Shown here: in pieces, positions 33,923 to 44,900 of the stretch
Layout of the letters: each line of letters opens with the position of its first letter
How positions within the stretch are numbered: the stretch's first letter is position 1
Assembly (NCBI GenBank): GCA_001566295.1
Contig: KQ964247.1
Span: forward strand, 3,472,001-3,536,000
Source of the DNA: Microdochium bolleyi
Taxonomy: Eukaryota; Ascomycota; Sordariomycetes; Xylariales; Microdochiaceae
DNA: 64,000 bases
Direction: 5' to 3'
The notes under the pieces: generated by a model
The model's database searches: none
What the model was told of the DNA's origin: nothing
Seen by the model: the letters and a program-made list of their open reading frames with translations, nothing else
Program-made: the position numbers and the translations under genes

Positions 33923-34329
33923 CTATTTGTTCTTGATGGTCCGGCTGGTCGCGGTGGTGCCCTGCCGCTGCGAGAGGAGCAAGTATCCAAAGACGACGGC
34001 GGCGACGGTGCCGAGGATGAAGAAGTTGTCTAACGTTGTGTGTCCATCGATTAGTATCCATTACTGCTTTCTACCGGGGAAAAGAAAGAAAGAGAGGGAT
34101 GAATAGGAAACGGTTCCAAAGTAAACTTACGGATCGCAAAACCAAGTGTGTTCTCGACAAAGTGCACGAATCCCTGGAACACGCCCAGCACGGTGTTGAC
34201 GAGGAGCTGGAAGAAGTGCAGGACGGCCGAGATGGCGCCCTCGAAGACGTGGAAGATACCCATGAAGATGCTGCGGAATATCTCGGCGACCGACTCGACG
34301 AGGTGTCCGATGCCTGAGGCGACGCCCAT
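33923..34329 (-). CDS. Small conserved-looking membrane protein of unknown function
   Basis: Exon 1 runs from 34329 to about 34131 and exon 2 from 34029 to 33923, with a 101-nt intron (GTAAGT donor, GTTAG acceptor), giving 101 residues. Exon 1 encodes an amphipathic, aromatic-rich helical stretch (GHLVESVAEIFRSIFMGIFH, then HVFEGAISAVLHFFQLLVNTV). Exon 2 adds a clear transmembrane segment (FFILGTVAAVVFGYLLL, residues about 69-85) and a short basic tail, TSRTIKNK. I do not recognise a named family. One tail-proximal transmembrane helix with membrane-hugging helices before it suggests a small organelle or endomembrane protein. Splicing across the phase-1 junction (C|AC, His) gives a coherent product, which supports the model. 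There is no functional hint from neighbours. Confidence 0.75.
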
Positions 34330-35726
34330 TGTTGCGTTTGGTGAGTGGTGTGGTGCGAGACGAGAGGTTGTGTGGTGTTGAAGACTGAGGGTCTGCCGTG
34401 GATAAGCACGCGGGATGTTGATCGTGAAGCTTGAGTGAGATACGATAGCAGTGGTGCCAGAATATGTCAACATTAAACGGAAGAATGAGGCGCAGGATGA
34501 GCCGTACTTATAATGTGGCTGTACTATTGCTTCCCTACGTCAACTACAAGGTCACACGACCGGGCTGTCGTGCATTCCACCGGTCAATCGGTACCTTTCC
34601 CCCATTTTCTGTCCTTTGAGAACCTGTTTCCCAAGCGAGGGACCCAATCTGCTTGTGTCACAGACTTGCGCCACAACCAAGACAGAGCAGACGGCCAGCT
34701 ACGAATAAGCTACGTCAGAGCCAGGGTTATGAGGCTGAACCGGCCGTGGCAGATGCTCCGGGCCAGGCCCCGTCTGCAGCAAATGGGGGCGCCTAATCTC
34801 ATGAGTGACACGCTGCAGCCTTGGGGTCCCCAGCAAACAAGGTCAATTAGAGCTCTTGACGTGACGAGGGGGAGGAAGCGGCTTGGGTCGGGGGAGATCG
34901 AGATGCGGAATCCACGTCAACCAGACTGTCAAAGAGTGACGTGGGGCAGGCGTGTTAGTGACGTCAGTCCTGCCTAAAGCTTCCAGAGAGGCAGGTACTG
35001 ATTGGCCGGCAGGCGCTGGCTTGGCGGCAACTAAGCAGCGTCGGCGGAGGCTGTCGAATCTCGAGACGAAGTCTGCCAGCGCCTGGCCCAGACACTCACT
35101 CGTCGTCGGATTCGGCACATTGTCCGTTCATGTAGATTGGCCTGGAGAACGAGGAATGCCGAACATGGTTCGTATGCAGGGTGTAAGTTTGCAATTGTCT
35201 TGCTTCAGGGCGTCACCGACTGCGCTACATCTGGAAGGTGAGCTCGGCAGTCACAAGCAAGGGGCCATTGCCTCACGGCCACGAGCATGAGCAAGAGTCC
35301 CAAAATCAGAGGACGGCCAACAGTCTGCGGAAGGAGTTCTCACAGGTGAGAGAACACAAACGACCTTGTCATGCCCGCCATGTCGGGAAGACCTACGCCG
35401 GCTTCCAGCATAATAAATCGAATGCAAGTATTGCAAACTGGAAGCTCTTCGAGGTGAAATTCGCTAAACTATGCTCATACGCTCCATCTCGCAATGGAGC
35501 GTGTTTGTCGTGTACGTGCGAAGCAGTTCGGTGGTTCTGATTAGCAAACAGCAGAGCCAAGTAAAGGTGCAGGCCTGCACCATTATGTAAGCACCAGGAC
35601 CCCCAAATCGCCCAGCCCGCATCGGCAATTGCCATCGCGAGCTCCGCGTTCCGCCACATCACCCGTCGCATCTGCCACAACAGCCGTTCGATACCAGGAC
35701 TGTCACTCTTAGTCAATTGCGCCAAC
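34330..35726. promoter_or_regulatory. Divergent intergenic region (small membrane protein / MED10)
   Basis: This 1.4 kb stretch between divergent genes has no supported gene. It contains a perfect TGACGTCA palindrome at 34959-34966. Confidence 0.5.
34959..34966. promoter_or_regulatory. CRE/ATF-type palindrome TGACGTCA
   Basis: A perfect 8-bp cAMP-response-element consensus lies between two divergent genes, about 630 bp from one start and 760 bp from the other. Fungal CREB/ATF bZIP proteins bind this sequence. Occupancy is not known, and a single 8-mer can occur by chance. Confidence 0.35.
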
Positions 35727-36515
35727 ATGGCTCCCGCCGGGCGCATGGGCGCTGCCGACCACGATGTGATTGAGCGTGAGTCCACAGTCTTCCTACCATA
35801 ATCCAATCCCTCCTTCGCAAACATCAGCTAAATCGTTCCGCCCTCCCCTCACACAGAACAGCTCAAAGAGACTGTGCAGTCGCTCTACCAGATCCTCGTC
35901 CAAGTTAGCGCCTACGACCAGCACACATCCGTGTCCTCGGGCTCCAACAGCACGTCCGCCGCCCCAGGCGCCGCCGCCAACAGCACCCCGACGCCGACCT
36001 CGCAGCTCTCGTCCTCGTCCTCGAAACCCAGCGCCGAGGTGCTCGCGCAGGAGCTGCGCACCCTCTCGGCCTCCCTGCAGGCCATCCACGCGACGGCCTC
36101 GCACCCGACCCCTGAGCGCTCCCTGCCGCATATCCCGCCCGAGCTCGTCCAGTACGTCGAGAACGGCCGCAACCCGGACATCTACACGCGCGAGTTCGTC
36201 GAGCAGGTCCGCCGCGGCAACCAGCTGCTCCGCGGGAAGCAGGTCGCGTTCGGCCGGTTCCGCGACATCCTGGCGGGCGAGATGGACAGCGCGATGCCCG
36301 AGCTGCACGATGATGTTGCCACGGTGCTCGAGGCCACTGGCGGGCGGGATCGGTGGAAGGACACGGCACCAGGGGGAGGAGGAGGAGCGGGGGCCTCGGG
36401 AGCGAATGGCACCGGTGCTGGTGCGTCTTCGTCGTTTGGCCAAGGCAGCTCGGGCAACGGCGGATCAGCGGCTACACCTTCTGGCCGGGCCTTGTCAGGG
36501 ACACCAGCGCCGTGA
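35727..36515 (+). CDS. MED10: Mediator complex subunit 10 (Med10/Nut2)
   Basis: Exons are 35727-35775 and 35857-36515, with an 81-nt intron (GTGAGT donor), giving 235 residues. The Med10 core is visible as DVIEQQLKETVQSLYQILVQ at the start. After a Ser/Thr/Pro-rich insert (about residues 42-85) it continues as LAQELRTLSASLQAI, then PELVQYVENGRNPDIYTREFVEQVRRGNQ. The latter is the most conserved part of the family. GKQVAFGRFRDILAGEM follows. The C-terminal 45 residues are Gly/Ser-rich. Med10 is in the middle module of Mediator, which links gene-specific activators to RNA polymerase II. The protein is longer than yeast Nut2 because of the insert and the glycine tail, as is common in filamentous fungi. 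Confidence 0.93.
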
Positions 36516-37143
36516 TGATCTGCTGCTATGCGTCCTTCAGTCTACGCGAGGTGAGCAAGTCTCTCTTCGGAGATGCTGGCCCAGCTTTACACACCTAAGA
36601 TTGGGCGGCAAGACTTCAACTGGATTTGTGCATTTCCGGCTGGCGTTATGAAGAGGATAAAAGGCAGGCGTCTGGGACTTTTTTTTGGTTTTCTTACTCC
36701 CATTTTACAAAGAATAAAACCCAATACCCTTGACACAGTCACGACAGGGAAGAATACATCATGGGCACATTACTCGTGCCGTTCTTGCGCAGGTGCTCTT
36801 GACCAATGCAGACATAATGCGTGATATAATCATCCCCATCGGTTAAGGCGTCTTCAGCGGGCTATCTTCGAATCTTGGCAACAGTTTCCGAAGCCCGGAT
36901 GGACTCAAAGCTCGGTCACTGCTTCGTATTGGAACAGGATAATATATTCCATCGTGTTTCTGTTTTTGTTTTTTGCATCTCGACGTCCTGACTACATAGA
37001 CAAGGGGGTATACATGTTTCTCATCACCACAATGCTTTAGTGTTTCTTTCTTTGGTCCGACCAGGCTGCTTTTCTTCTTCCTTCCTTCCTTTCAAATCTT
37101 CACGGCGCTCAGACTTGTTCAAATTACTGTGGCTCACACTCTC
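36516..37143. other. Convergent intergenic region
   Basis: This lies between the 3' ends of MED10 (+) and LEU2 (-). It is A/T-richer than its surroundings, with several T-runs, and fits two 3' UTRs. No gene is seen. Confidence 0.6.
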
Positions 37144-38658
37144 TTAAGCCTTGAGGATCTTCTCGAGCTCCGCGACGACCGCGTCGCCCGTCTCCTTGGT
37201 GCCCGCGCTGCCGCCGAGGTCCTTTGTGCGCACGCCGCCGTCGAGGATGTTGCGCACGGCCTGCTCGATGGCGTCGGCCTCCTTGGGCAGGCGCAGCGAG
37301 TACCGGCACATCATGGCGACCGAGAGGATCGTGCCGATCGGGTTGACGATGCCCTTGCCGGAGATGTCGGGGGCGGAGCCTGCATGATTGGGTAACAGGA
37401 TATTTGTCAGTAAATGGGTACAGCTGCGAGTGAGGAAGAAGGAGCATGGGTTGGGTGATGCACAGGATGGACACTCACCGTGGATAGGCTCGTAGATGCC
37501 GTTGCACCGGCTCTTGCCGTCTGGAATGCCGCTCAGGCTGGCGCTCGGGCTCAAGCCAATGCTGCCGGGGATCACGCTCGCCTCGTCGCTGATGATGTCG
37601 CCAAAGAGGTTGCTCGTGACGACGATGCCGTTGAGGCCGGTCGGGTTCTTCATGAGGATCATGGCCGCGCTGTCGATGAGCTGGTGCGCAATTTTGAGCT
37701 GCGGGAACTCCTTGGCCATCGTCTCGGTGACGACCTTGCGCCACAGCCGCGACGTGGCGAGCACGTTGGCCTTGTCGAGCGACCACACGGGCGCGGGCGG
37801 GTCGCGGGCCAGCGCGAGGTTGCCCGCGAGCCGCGTGATGCGCTCAATCTCGGCGCGCGTGTACGGCTCCGTGTCCATCGCGTACCCGCTGCCGTCGTCC
37901 TCGGTGCGCTCGCCAAAGTAGATGCCGCCCGTCAGCTCGCGGACCACGGTGAAGTCGGTGCCGCGGCAGACCTCGGCCTTGAGAGGGCTGTAGTCGACGA
38001 GCGAGTCCGAAGGGAAGAAGGTAGGGCGGAGGTTGCCGTACGTGCCCATCTCCTTGCGCAGGCGGAGCAGGCCCTGCTCCGGACGGACGGCACCGGTGCC
38101 CCATTCCGGGCCGCCGATGGCGCCGAGCAGGACGGCGTCGGCGGCCTTGGCCGCTGCGAGGGCCTCGTCGGTCAGAGGGTTGCCGTGGGCGTTGATGGAG
38201 GCCTGCAAAGAAGGAAGCAAAAGAGCCCTGCGTTAGTGGTGTTGCGTCTTCGTGGCGAGGTCGTCCGGCGGGCAGCGGGGTGGAAAGGGAGGACCTACAC
38301 CGCCGAGGAGATGCTCCTGCAGGTTGAACTTGGCGACGCCGCTCGTCTCGAGGACCTTGAGGACCTGTGTTGCGGATGTCAGCTCATGCTGTCCTGACGG
38401 CCAGCGATCTGTTCGCGGAGCCAGAGGGCAAGTGTTGTCGTACCTTGATTGCTTCAGCGACAACCTAGCACACAGACAAAATCGTACGTTAGCATATGTT
38501 CACTTCAGTCTTGGGCTACCGCAGGTACTCTTCAGCCTCCCGGGCTAGGAGCGAGAGAGCTGTATCCAGGGAGGTCTTTGCCCGCGATCGGGAAGAGCAC
38601 ATACCTCGGGACCGCAGTGGTCACCACCGAACACCACGATGTTGTACGTTTCGGCCAT
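37144..38658 (-). CDS. LEU2: 3-isopropylmalate dehydrogenase (leucine biosynthesis)
   Basis: There are five exons on the minus strand: 38658-38605, 38464-38444, 38364-38299, 38202-37479 and 37379-37144, giving 366 residues, the usual length. It oxidatively decarboxylates 3-isopropylmalate with NAD+, the third committed step to leucine. MAETYNIVVFGGDHCGPE opens the fold. GAIGGPEWGTGAVRPEQGLLRLRKEMGTYGNLRP carries the substrate-binding arginines, and LTGGIYFGER, NLFGDIISDEASVIPGSIGL and YEPIHGSAPDISGKG (NAD-binding) are all present. The second exon is only 21 nt, coding VVAEAIK, and is supported by both splice sites and family alignment. Introns are 140, 79, 96 and 99 nt. In fungi the gene is usually under Leu3-type control, but I found no clear CCGGNNCCGG site upstream. 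Confidence 0.97.
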
Positions 38659-39409
38659 TGTGATAGTGTTTGCGTGTGTTTTTATGTCTCGGATAGATCT
38701 TGGTTTCTAGAGTCCAATTGAGCTCTCGTCGCTCGTCTTGGTCAAGCAGTTGAACCGAGCGTTCCGTGTGTCGTGGTGGCTTGCAAAGCTAGCAGGGTCG
38801 ATGAGGGTGTTGGTCGGATGGTGAGGATGACGGCGGCCTTGAAAGCTCTGGGACTCGAGGAGGCCTGGACAATTCAGTTGATCAATTGAGTGAAGGAGAA
38901 AAGTCGTCCGGGAAAGGTGAAGAACAGGCAGGAATGGAAAGCTTAAAGCTTTAAACACACACAGCAGAAAGAGAGGCCGGCTCCGAAATGCTCCCCGCGA
39001 TCTGCCCCACGTTTCCGATGTCGGACCGGAGAAAATGCGGATCGAAGGCGCTCATCCATTTGTTCGTCGCACTCGGCTGCTGCAACCGCCGCCGGAGTTA
39101 GGTGCAATTCAGATCGCTCGGAACAATAGACATGCAGCATGTGTGGCCAATTAAGTGGAAGTCTGTCTTGGATCATTGTTCTTCCTTAAAATATTCATTG
39201 TCCTGTCGTGTGGGCTCGATATCTACAAGTGCTGTGCGCAACGCGCGTGAAAGCGGACAGGCATTAGCCTCTTAGGTTGAAGTAGCACTGGCAATTGCTT
39301 GTGCCGGTAGGGAGCCATTCGTCCGAGTATAACTCCATTCCACATGAACTCATGATGAGATAGCCTCGACCTCCAACATATCTATCCCTCGTGCTCAAGA
39401 CAGCTTTCA
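38659..39409. other. LEU2 promoter region and 3' flank of the PHD-finger gene
   Basis: Both neighbours are on the minus strand. This 750-bp stretch should carry the LEU2 promoter at its left part. No gene is seen. Confidence 0.55.
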
Positions 39410-41954
39410 TCACCTGAACGACTGGAAGCTCTTGTGCGCTAATGGCGACGATGCAACCCTTGGCATTGAGTTGCCGTGCTTGCGAGGATCCCGTGAAGTA
39501 TGCGCTTGTGCGTTGGATGTGTTAGCGCAGTACGCGCAGATATAGACCTTTGGATGTGTTTGCCGTGTGATGTTGATGCATTTCCCGTGCAGGTACATTT
39601 CGCATGATTCGCTAGAGACACGAAGTTAGATCTGGACCTCGCAAGAAATGGCTGAATGCCAGCTTGGCCAGCCAGCCCGAGAGGGCCGAAGAGACTTACC
39701 ATTGCACCATGTAAGCATCGCCATTGATCCTGGACTGGGTCGAGCTGCAAACACAACGCACATGACTCCCTCTGTCGCTCGAAGGCGTGGGCAGGCTAAC
39801 GTCTCCGAGCTTCGTGGGCGACATGGCGCCCATGCCATGCGGCGGAGCTGACACGAAAGCGCGGCTGGTATCAACAGACATGTGCTGTTGTCGCGTCTGT
39901 ACCACTTTCCGCAGCTCACTGGCAGCATCGCCTACTGGCGGACTGGTATCGGGAACGTTGAGAACGGTCTCTGCATCACTTTCAGCGCCACCGTCTGGTA
40001 GTTGCTCATTGAAGTATATGCCCAGGCTGCTGCTGCTGTTCTCACTTATGCTTCGCCGGGACGAGTAGTACATGTCGGATGACGACGGGCGAGGATGTTC
40101 AGGCATCATGAAGGACGAGTTCCGGCTCGGTATTATGATGGGCTCGTCGTCGGAAGACGAGTCGTCCTCGCCAGAAGCCCAGCTCTTGCTCGGACTCCGA
40201 GTTTTCCTGGAGGGGTCCAGCACTCGGTTTGCGCGAGGAGTGCGATCGTCATCGCCCGGCTTGCCCACTACCACGGTTGTCGTCTCCGCCCGAGCTCTTC
40301 CTCGCGAGTCGATGGTGAACTTCACGGCCGTTCTCGTGCGCGAGCTCGCGGTCTCGGGTATAGAAGCTAGGCTTGATAGCCGGCGGTTGTGCTTGAGTGG
40401 CGAGACTCTGCCGCCTGTTCGCGAGTTTGCTGCAGAGGGGCGAACATTCTTCTGTTGTTGTTGTTGTTGTTGTGGCGGAGGTGCCATCGATCTGGAGGCA
40501 GGGGCAAGAGTAGGCAATGTTGCTGAACGGGCCAATGTCTTTCGGCCACGATTCTCACTCATACTGCGAGACAGACCAGGTCGGCCGAGGGCCTTGGCTG
40601 GTGAACTGCCTACAATACGCTCGCCTTTCTTGGAAGAGACGTCTTTGCTGCTGGCTGATCGGCGAAGCTCTCCGTGAGCTTCAGCTTGGTTCGCGAACGT
40701 GGACTGTGTGTGGTTTGACTGTAGCATAGGTTGTCCCAGCAGCGGGACCTGACCCATTGGGTCAAACGTGGCTGGAATCATGCCAGAAGAAGACGGCCTC
40801 GTGAATAGGAGCCCAGGATCGACGCCTCCAGCACCACCTATCGCAAAAGGATCGCCCACGTTGATGGGGAACGAGTGAGCCAGCGCGGCGACATCTCCAC
40901 GGGCAGGGCCAGAGTCGCTGGTAGCTGGTTTCGGTGCCAATGGGCGTTCTTTTTTCGAAATTGGTTGTGCGGGTCTACTTTCGTGATTTTGCGGTGCCAT
41001 CATGCCTTGTGCTTGAAACATCTCGTGTGACCTTCCCCAGTCCATGGAGTCTCCTTGACGATGGCCGGCCGCGGCCGCGGCCTGGAACATGCTGGCATCG
41101 GCCATCGAAAAGTCCATCTCCATACCTGTCATGTCCGCATCCCAGAACGACCGAGCTTCCGTGAAGGCTGGGGCCGTGGCCGGCGCCAAGGGGAACCCAA
41201 ACATGTCTGTCGGAGACGTCATCGTGAAAGAGCCCATGTTCTGCTGAGGGACTGGGCCGGCGACGAAGTCGTGCGTATAGAGGTGTTCATCTTGCATGAC
41301 TTCGTCCTGTGGTTTCGGGACGAGTCTCCGTCCTCCCTTGTGTGCGGATGGCGGCGGCGTTGCGATCTGGAGATTGACCACTCCCTGTGAATCCTTCCGC
41401 CGCTTTCGCTTTTCTGAGCGATGCTGAGTGGTTGTTGGCGTTCCTGGCTCAAGTGGTCTTGGGGTTGCAATTAGCCCTGCAGGCGAGGATGACAGGCGCC
41501 GGGAAGGATCTACGGGCGGCAGCGGCACGTCCTGGCTGTTGGTGAAGTGGTTCGTATGGGACGCTACTTCGGCCGCGAGACTCTCAACAGACAGAGGCCT
41601 CCTCTTGGCTGCAGCTCCCAGATAGGGACTCGGCGCAGACAAGTCAGGAAAACGGCCGTGTCCACCGCTGAGGTTGCCCGGCGTTGTGTTGAAGACTGAA
41701 TATTCCTCGGCAAACTTTGGGGTCCAGGTCGTCGCGTCGTTGAAAGCGTGCCGATCGCTGTTGGGGGTCTCGAAAACCGATGCTGGAAACACTGCCGAGG
41801 TGGGAGTCTGTCTCGGGGTTGGAGGTTGGGATCTAGAAACGCCGAAGCTGCACAGAAGAGATATTCAGCGAGCTGAACGCAGGGAGCTGCAGAAGATGCC
41901 GACAAAAAACCACGGCGGGATGTCTTACCTGGAATTGTTCCCTTCCCCGCTCAT
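39410..41954 (-). CDS. PHD-finger protein with a long disordered N-terminus
   Basis: Exons on the minus strand are 41954-41929, 41847-39700 and 39611-39410, with introns of 81 and 88 nt, giving 791 residues. The first exon is 26 nt (MSGEGNNS). Most of the protein is Ser/Pro-rich and disordered, with conserved-looking blocks such as FPDLSAPSPYLGAAAKRRPL, PPPSAHKGGRRLVPKPQ and SSSDDEPIIIPSRNSSF. It has a short poly-Gln run (7 Gln) and RKRRK-type nuclear signals. At the C-terminus a C4HC3 PHD finger is assembled across the last intron: RCVC, then MVQC|ESC, MYLHGKC and VYICAYC. PHD fingers read histone H3 tails, often trimethylated Lys4, and act in chromatin complexes. The usual Trp before the LHG motif is Tyr here. 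Nuclear chromatin-associated function is likely; the complex is unknown. Confidence 0.88.
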
Positions 41955-44900
41955 AGCAGCAAAGCAAACTGTAGAAGATTGCGGATGCTATCTGCACTCT
42001 GCGAGTATCGGGATATTGCAAGTCATGTGCACGCCTATAGACAGGCTATATGTATAAGGAGCCGGCGACCGAAACGTCTGCCCGTGTGTAGTCGAGGCCA
42101 CGAGATGGTGCTTGCCCGTTATCAGCTGTGGGCGAAAGGGTGGCTGCGAAGTAGTATGGCTGAGCTGGCGTGAACTTTTCGTGGATGTCGTACAAGCTGC
42201 CTGGGATTACTGGGGTTTCGAAAATGGTACAATCAGGCCTTTTCGCATTTCACATTATCGGTAGTTGCTGGCGTAGAAGTCAAAACACATCGCACAAATC
42301 TGGAAGCAGCGCGGGAGCGAGCGAGGTGTCAGCATTCACGATTGCTGTGTGCGGGAGAAGCCGCACCTATGCGCAGGGACAGAGGTTGGGTCGAGCGAAG
42401 GGATGCAAGCATGTGAGCGGGTCCCAGTGGTGGCCTGGTGGGAGACGAGACGAACCAGAGGAAAGAAGGCGGACGACTCGCGGATGCCGACAACGAGACC
42501 GGTAGGCTGGGACGCCGGGAATGCTGGATCGCAAAAATGATGGCCGAGGAGACAAGGAGAGGAGGAAGCTCTGCTGTGTAGCGGCTGACGAGAAACAACT
42601 GCCGAGGGGGTGGTCTGCCTGGACGAGCAAGAAAGTGAAGGAGAGGACCGTGCCAGAAAGCGCAAGGTGCGAAGTTGGCCCGACGTTGTCCTGCACTTTA
42701 CGGTGTGGGGGTTGGATCGGCTGGCTGGCGCTGCCCGGGATGTGCTTCCGCAGTGCTGGATGGCACCTTGCCTGGCGTGAATCGGGGTTCTGGTCCTAGG
42801 CTCGGGGCACGATGTCGTATCGGTTTGTTGGGCTGCAGGACAGGCTTCCGGTCGGGACTTGGATAGAGAGAGAGAGGTCCCCGGTCATGCTCGGAAGGCC
42901 GTTTTGAGCTCTGAACACTGAACAGAGGCCTCGGGATGCCGAGGTGGAGGCAGGATGATCGAGGGCGCTCTTCGCAGGCAACCTCTGAGCTGAACTCGGG
43001 ACCCAAGACCTCCGTAAAAATGAAGGTGCGCCTCGTGCTGCAGCTACCACTACGTAGACTTTCAGGCCCATTGCACTACAATATGCATGCACGACCAACC
43101 ACTGTGCAAAGGCGTCGTTGCGGAGGCACTCCGGCCAGGGAGGTTCGCAGGCAGCTGGGCAGGGGTTCTCGCAGGCTATTACTGTGCTGGTCGCCATCGA
43201 CGACAGCTGAGGACTCGGCCAAACAGGCACCGATCGAGATGGACCCATCGGACCCATCGACGTGCGTGCCCGGCCGTGAAATCATGGGGTTTGTGCCTGG
43301 AACCACCGTCATGTTCCAGTACGTTAGCACGTATCGGGGCTCACCTGGCCAGATCAGTCCATCTGCAGGCACCGTCATCCTAGATTCGGGGTCATCTCGC
43401 TTCCTCGCTGGAGTGCTGGACCTGCCCTTGAAATCGCAGCGGCCGAGGCCAACGGATCTTCGTCTCTGGGCTCCGTACGGAAGACTGTGAGCAACAGAAC
43501 AGCCTGTGTGTGTCCTTCGTCGAGATTGCGCGGCAGCCAGTCATTCCTTAGCGCTGCTGGTAACCTGCAGGGGCTCTCGCTGTGCGCTGTGCGGTGCCGT
43601 AATAGTGCCGCCACAAGTCTGACCAGCCGAGCCTTTCCTGTCCTAAAGAGGTAGCTCTCAGCACGCAGCCGGCAGGGACATGGGGAGTTTGTCGGAACGG
43701 ATGATTCGATGCGAGCAACTGATGGACCACTGCTTCGTCATTGCTGACAGGCCTCGTAGCAGAGTTACGGCATAGGCTATAGGGGGACATTGTTCGAGGC
43801 GAATGCCAGGCCTGGGTTGTGCCTGGCTCGCCTGTTGGCCTCTGGGCAGGTCCGGCTGAAGCGCTGGGCTTGATTGGAGCCAGGCTGCGGACCTGGTGCC
43901 TGGATACTGCGGCTGTCAAGTGAATCAGAATAAACAACCGGCAGGCCTGGCTGGCGGATGACGTTGAGATTGTTTCGAAGACTTGCGGCGGGCGAGGCTG
44001 GTTCTGGCAAGAAGGGTCGTGCCCAAGACAGCAGTGATGATCGCTTCGTACTTACCCGGTACAATTGCATGCACCGACATGGGAAAAGCAAGGCCGTGGC
44101 TGAATGGCATGCGTGTGCCTCACAGATCGGCTGCTCGGGGTCCCAGCAAGATCCGCTAGTGCGGTGCAAGCCGTGCTTGATTTGATACCTGAACAAAGTA
44201 CTACGGTACACGTAGCTATGAAGCACTCGTCCGGAGCCAAAGGGCAGGCGACGATTATGTCTTGGCAGGACCGAGGATTGGAAGCTATGCCTACTGCAGC
44301 GAAGCTGACGTTGAGGAGTCATTCTCCCATTGTTCCTCGGTGGATACAGCGGGCGGCGAGTCAGCGATTGTCTGGAGTGAAAGCTGGCACAGTGACGGCT
44401 CGTCACAGCCTGGAAAGGCGGACTATTGGGTCCGTCAGTCACCGTACGGAGCGTGCACGGCTTTGTGCTCACCCGGCCGGGAGATAAGCCGCGAGACACC
44501 ACCCGTGCGTGATACATGCTGTGGGCTCTGACAATGTGCGAACAGCCTCCAGCCAAAGAGCCTCATTGATGCACCTGGCGATGGTTGCAGGTTGGGGGAA
44601 ACGCAATTGTGGGCGCTCATCTCGATAGACTTTACACTTCGGCTGGGGATGCCACCGAGGGGCGATACGGCTGCAGCTCTGGACCCTTGATTGCCAAAGT
44701 AGCGCAGCCAGGGTAGAGGAGGTTGTCCAAAGACAATGGGGTTTGGGAACAGTCGCCAGTCAGAGGAGATAGCTGGGTGCATGCTCGACGAATCCTCGTC
44801 TTGCAGCATCAGTCACAGCCGAGTCGTTCCTGCAGGGGCTCGGCGAACCCTGCCAGCCGCTTGCGTGAAGATCGCAGTGGCGCGACCAAGCCACTGGACG

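Noticed and set aside
42936..44556. Frames of 180-260 codons on both strands between the PHD gene and the Rua1-like gene
   Set aside because: They show no conserved motif or coding bias and appear to be chance frames.
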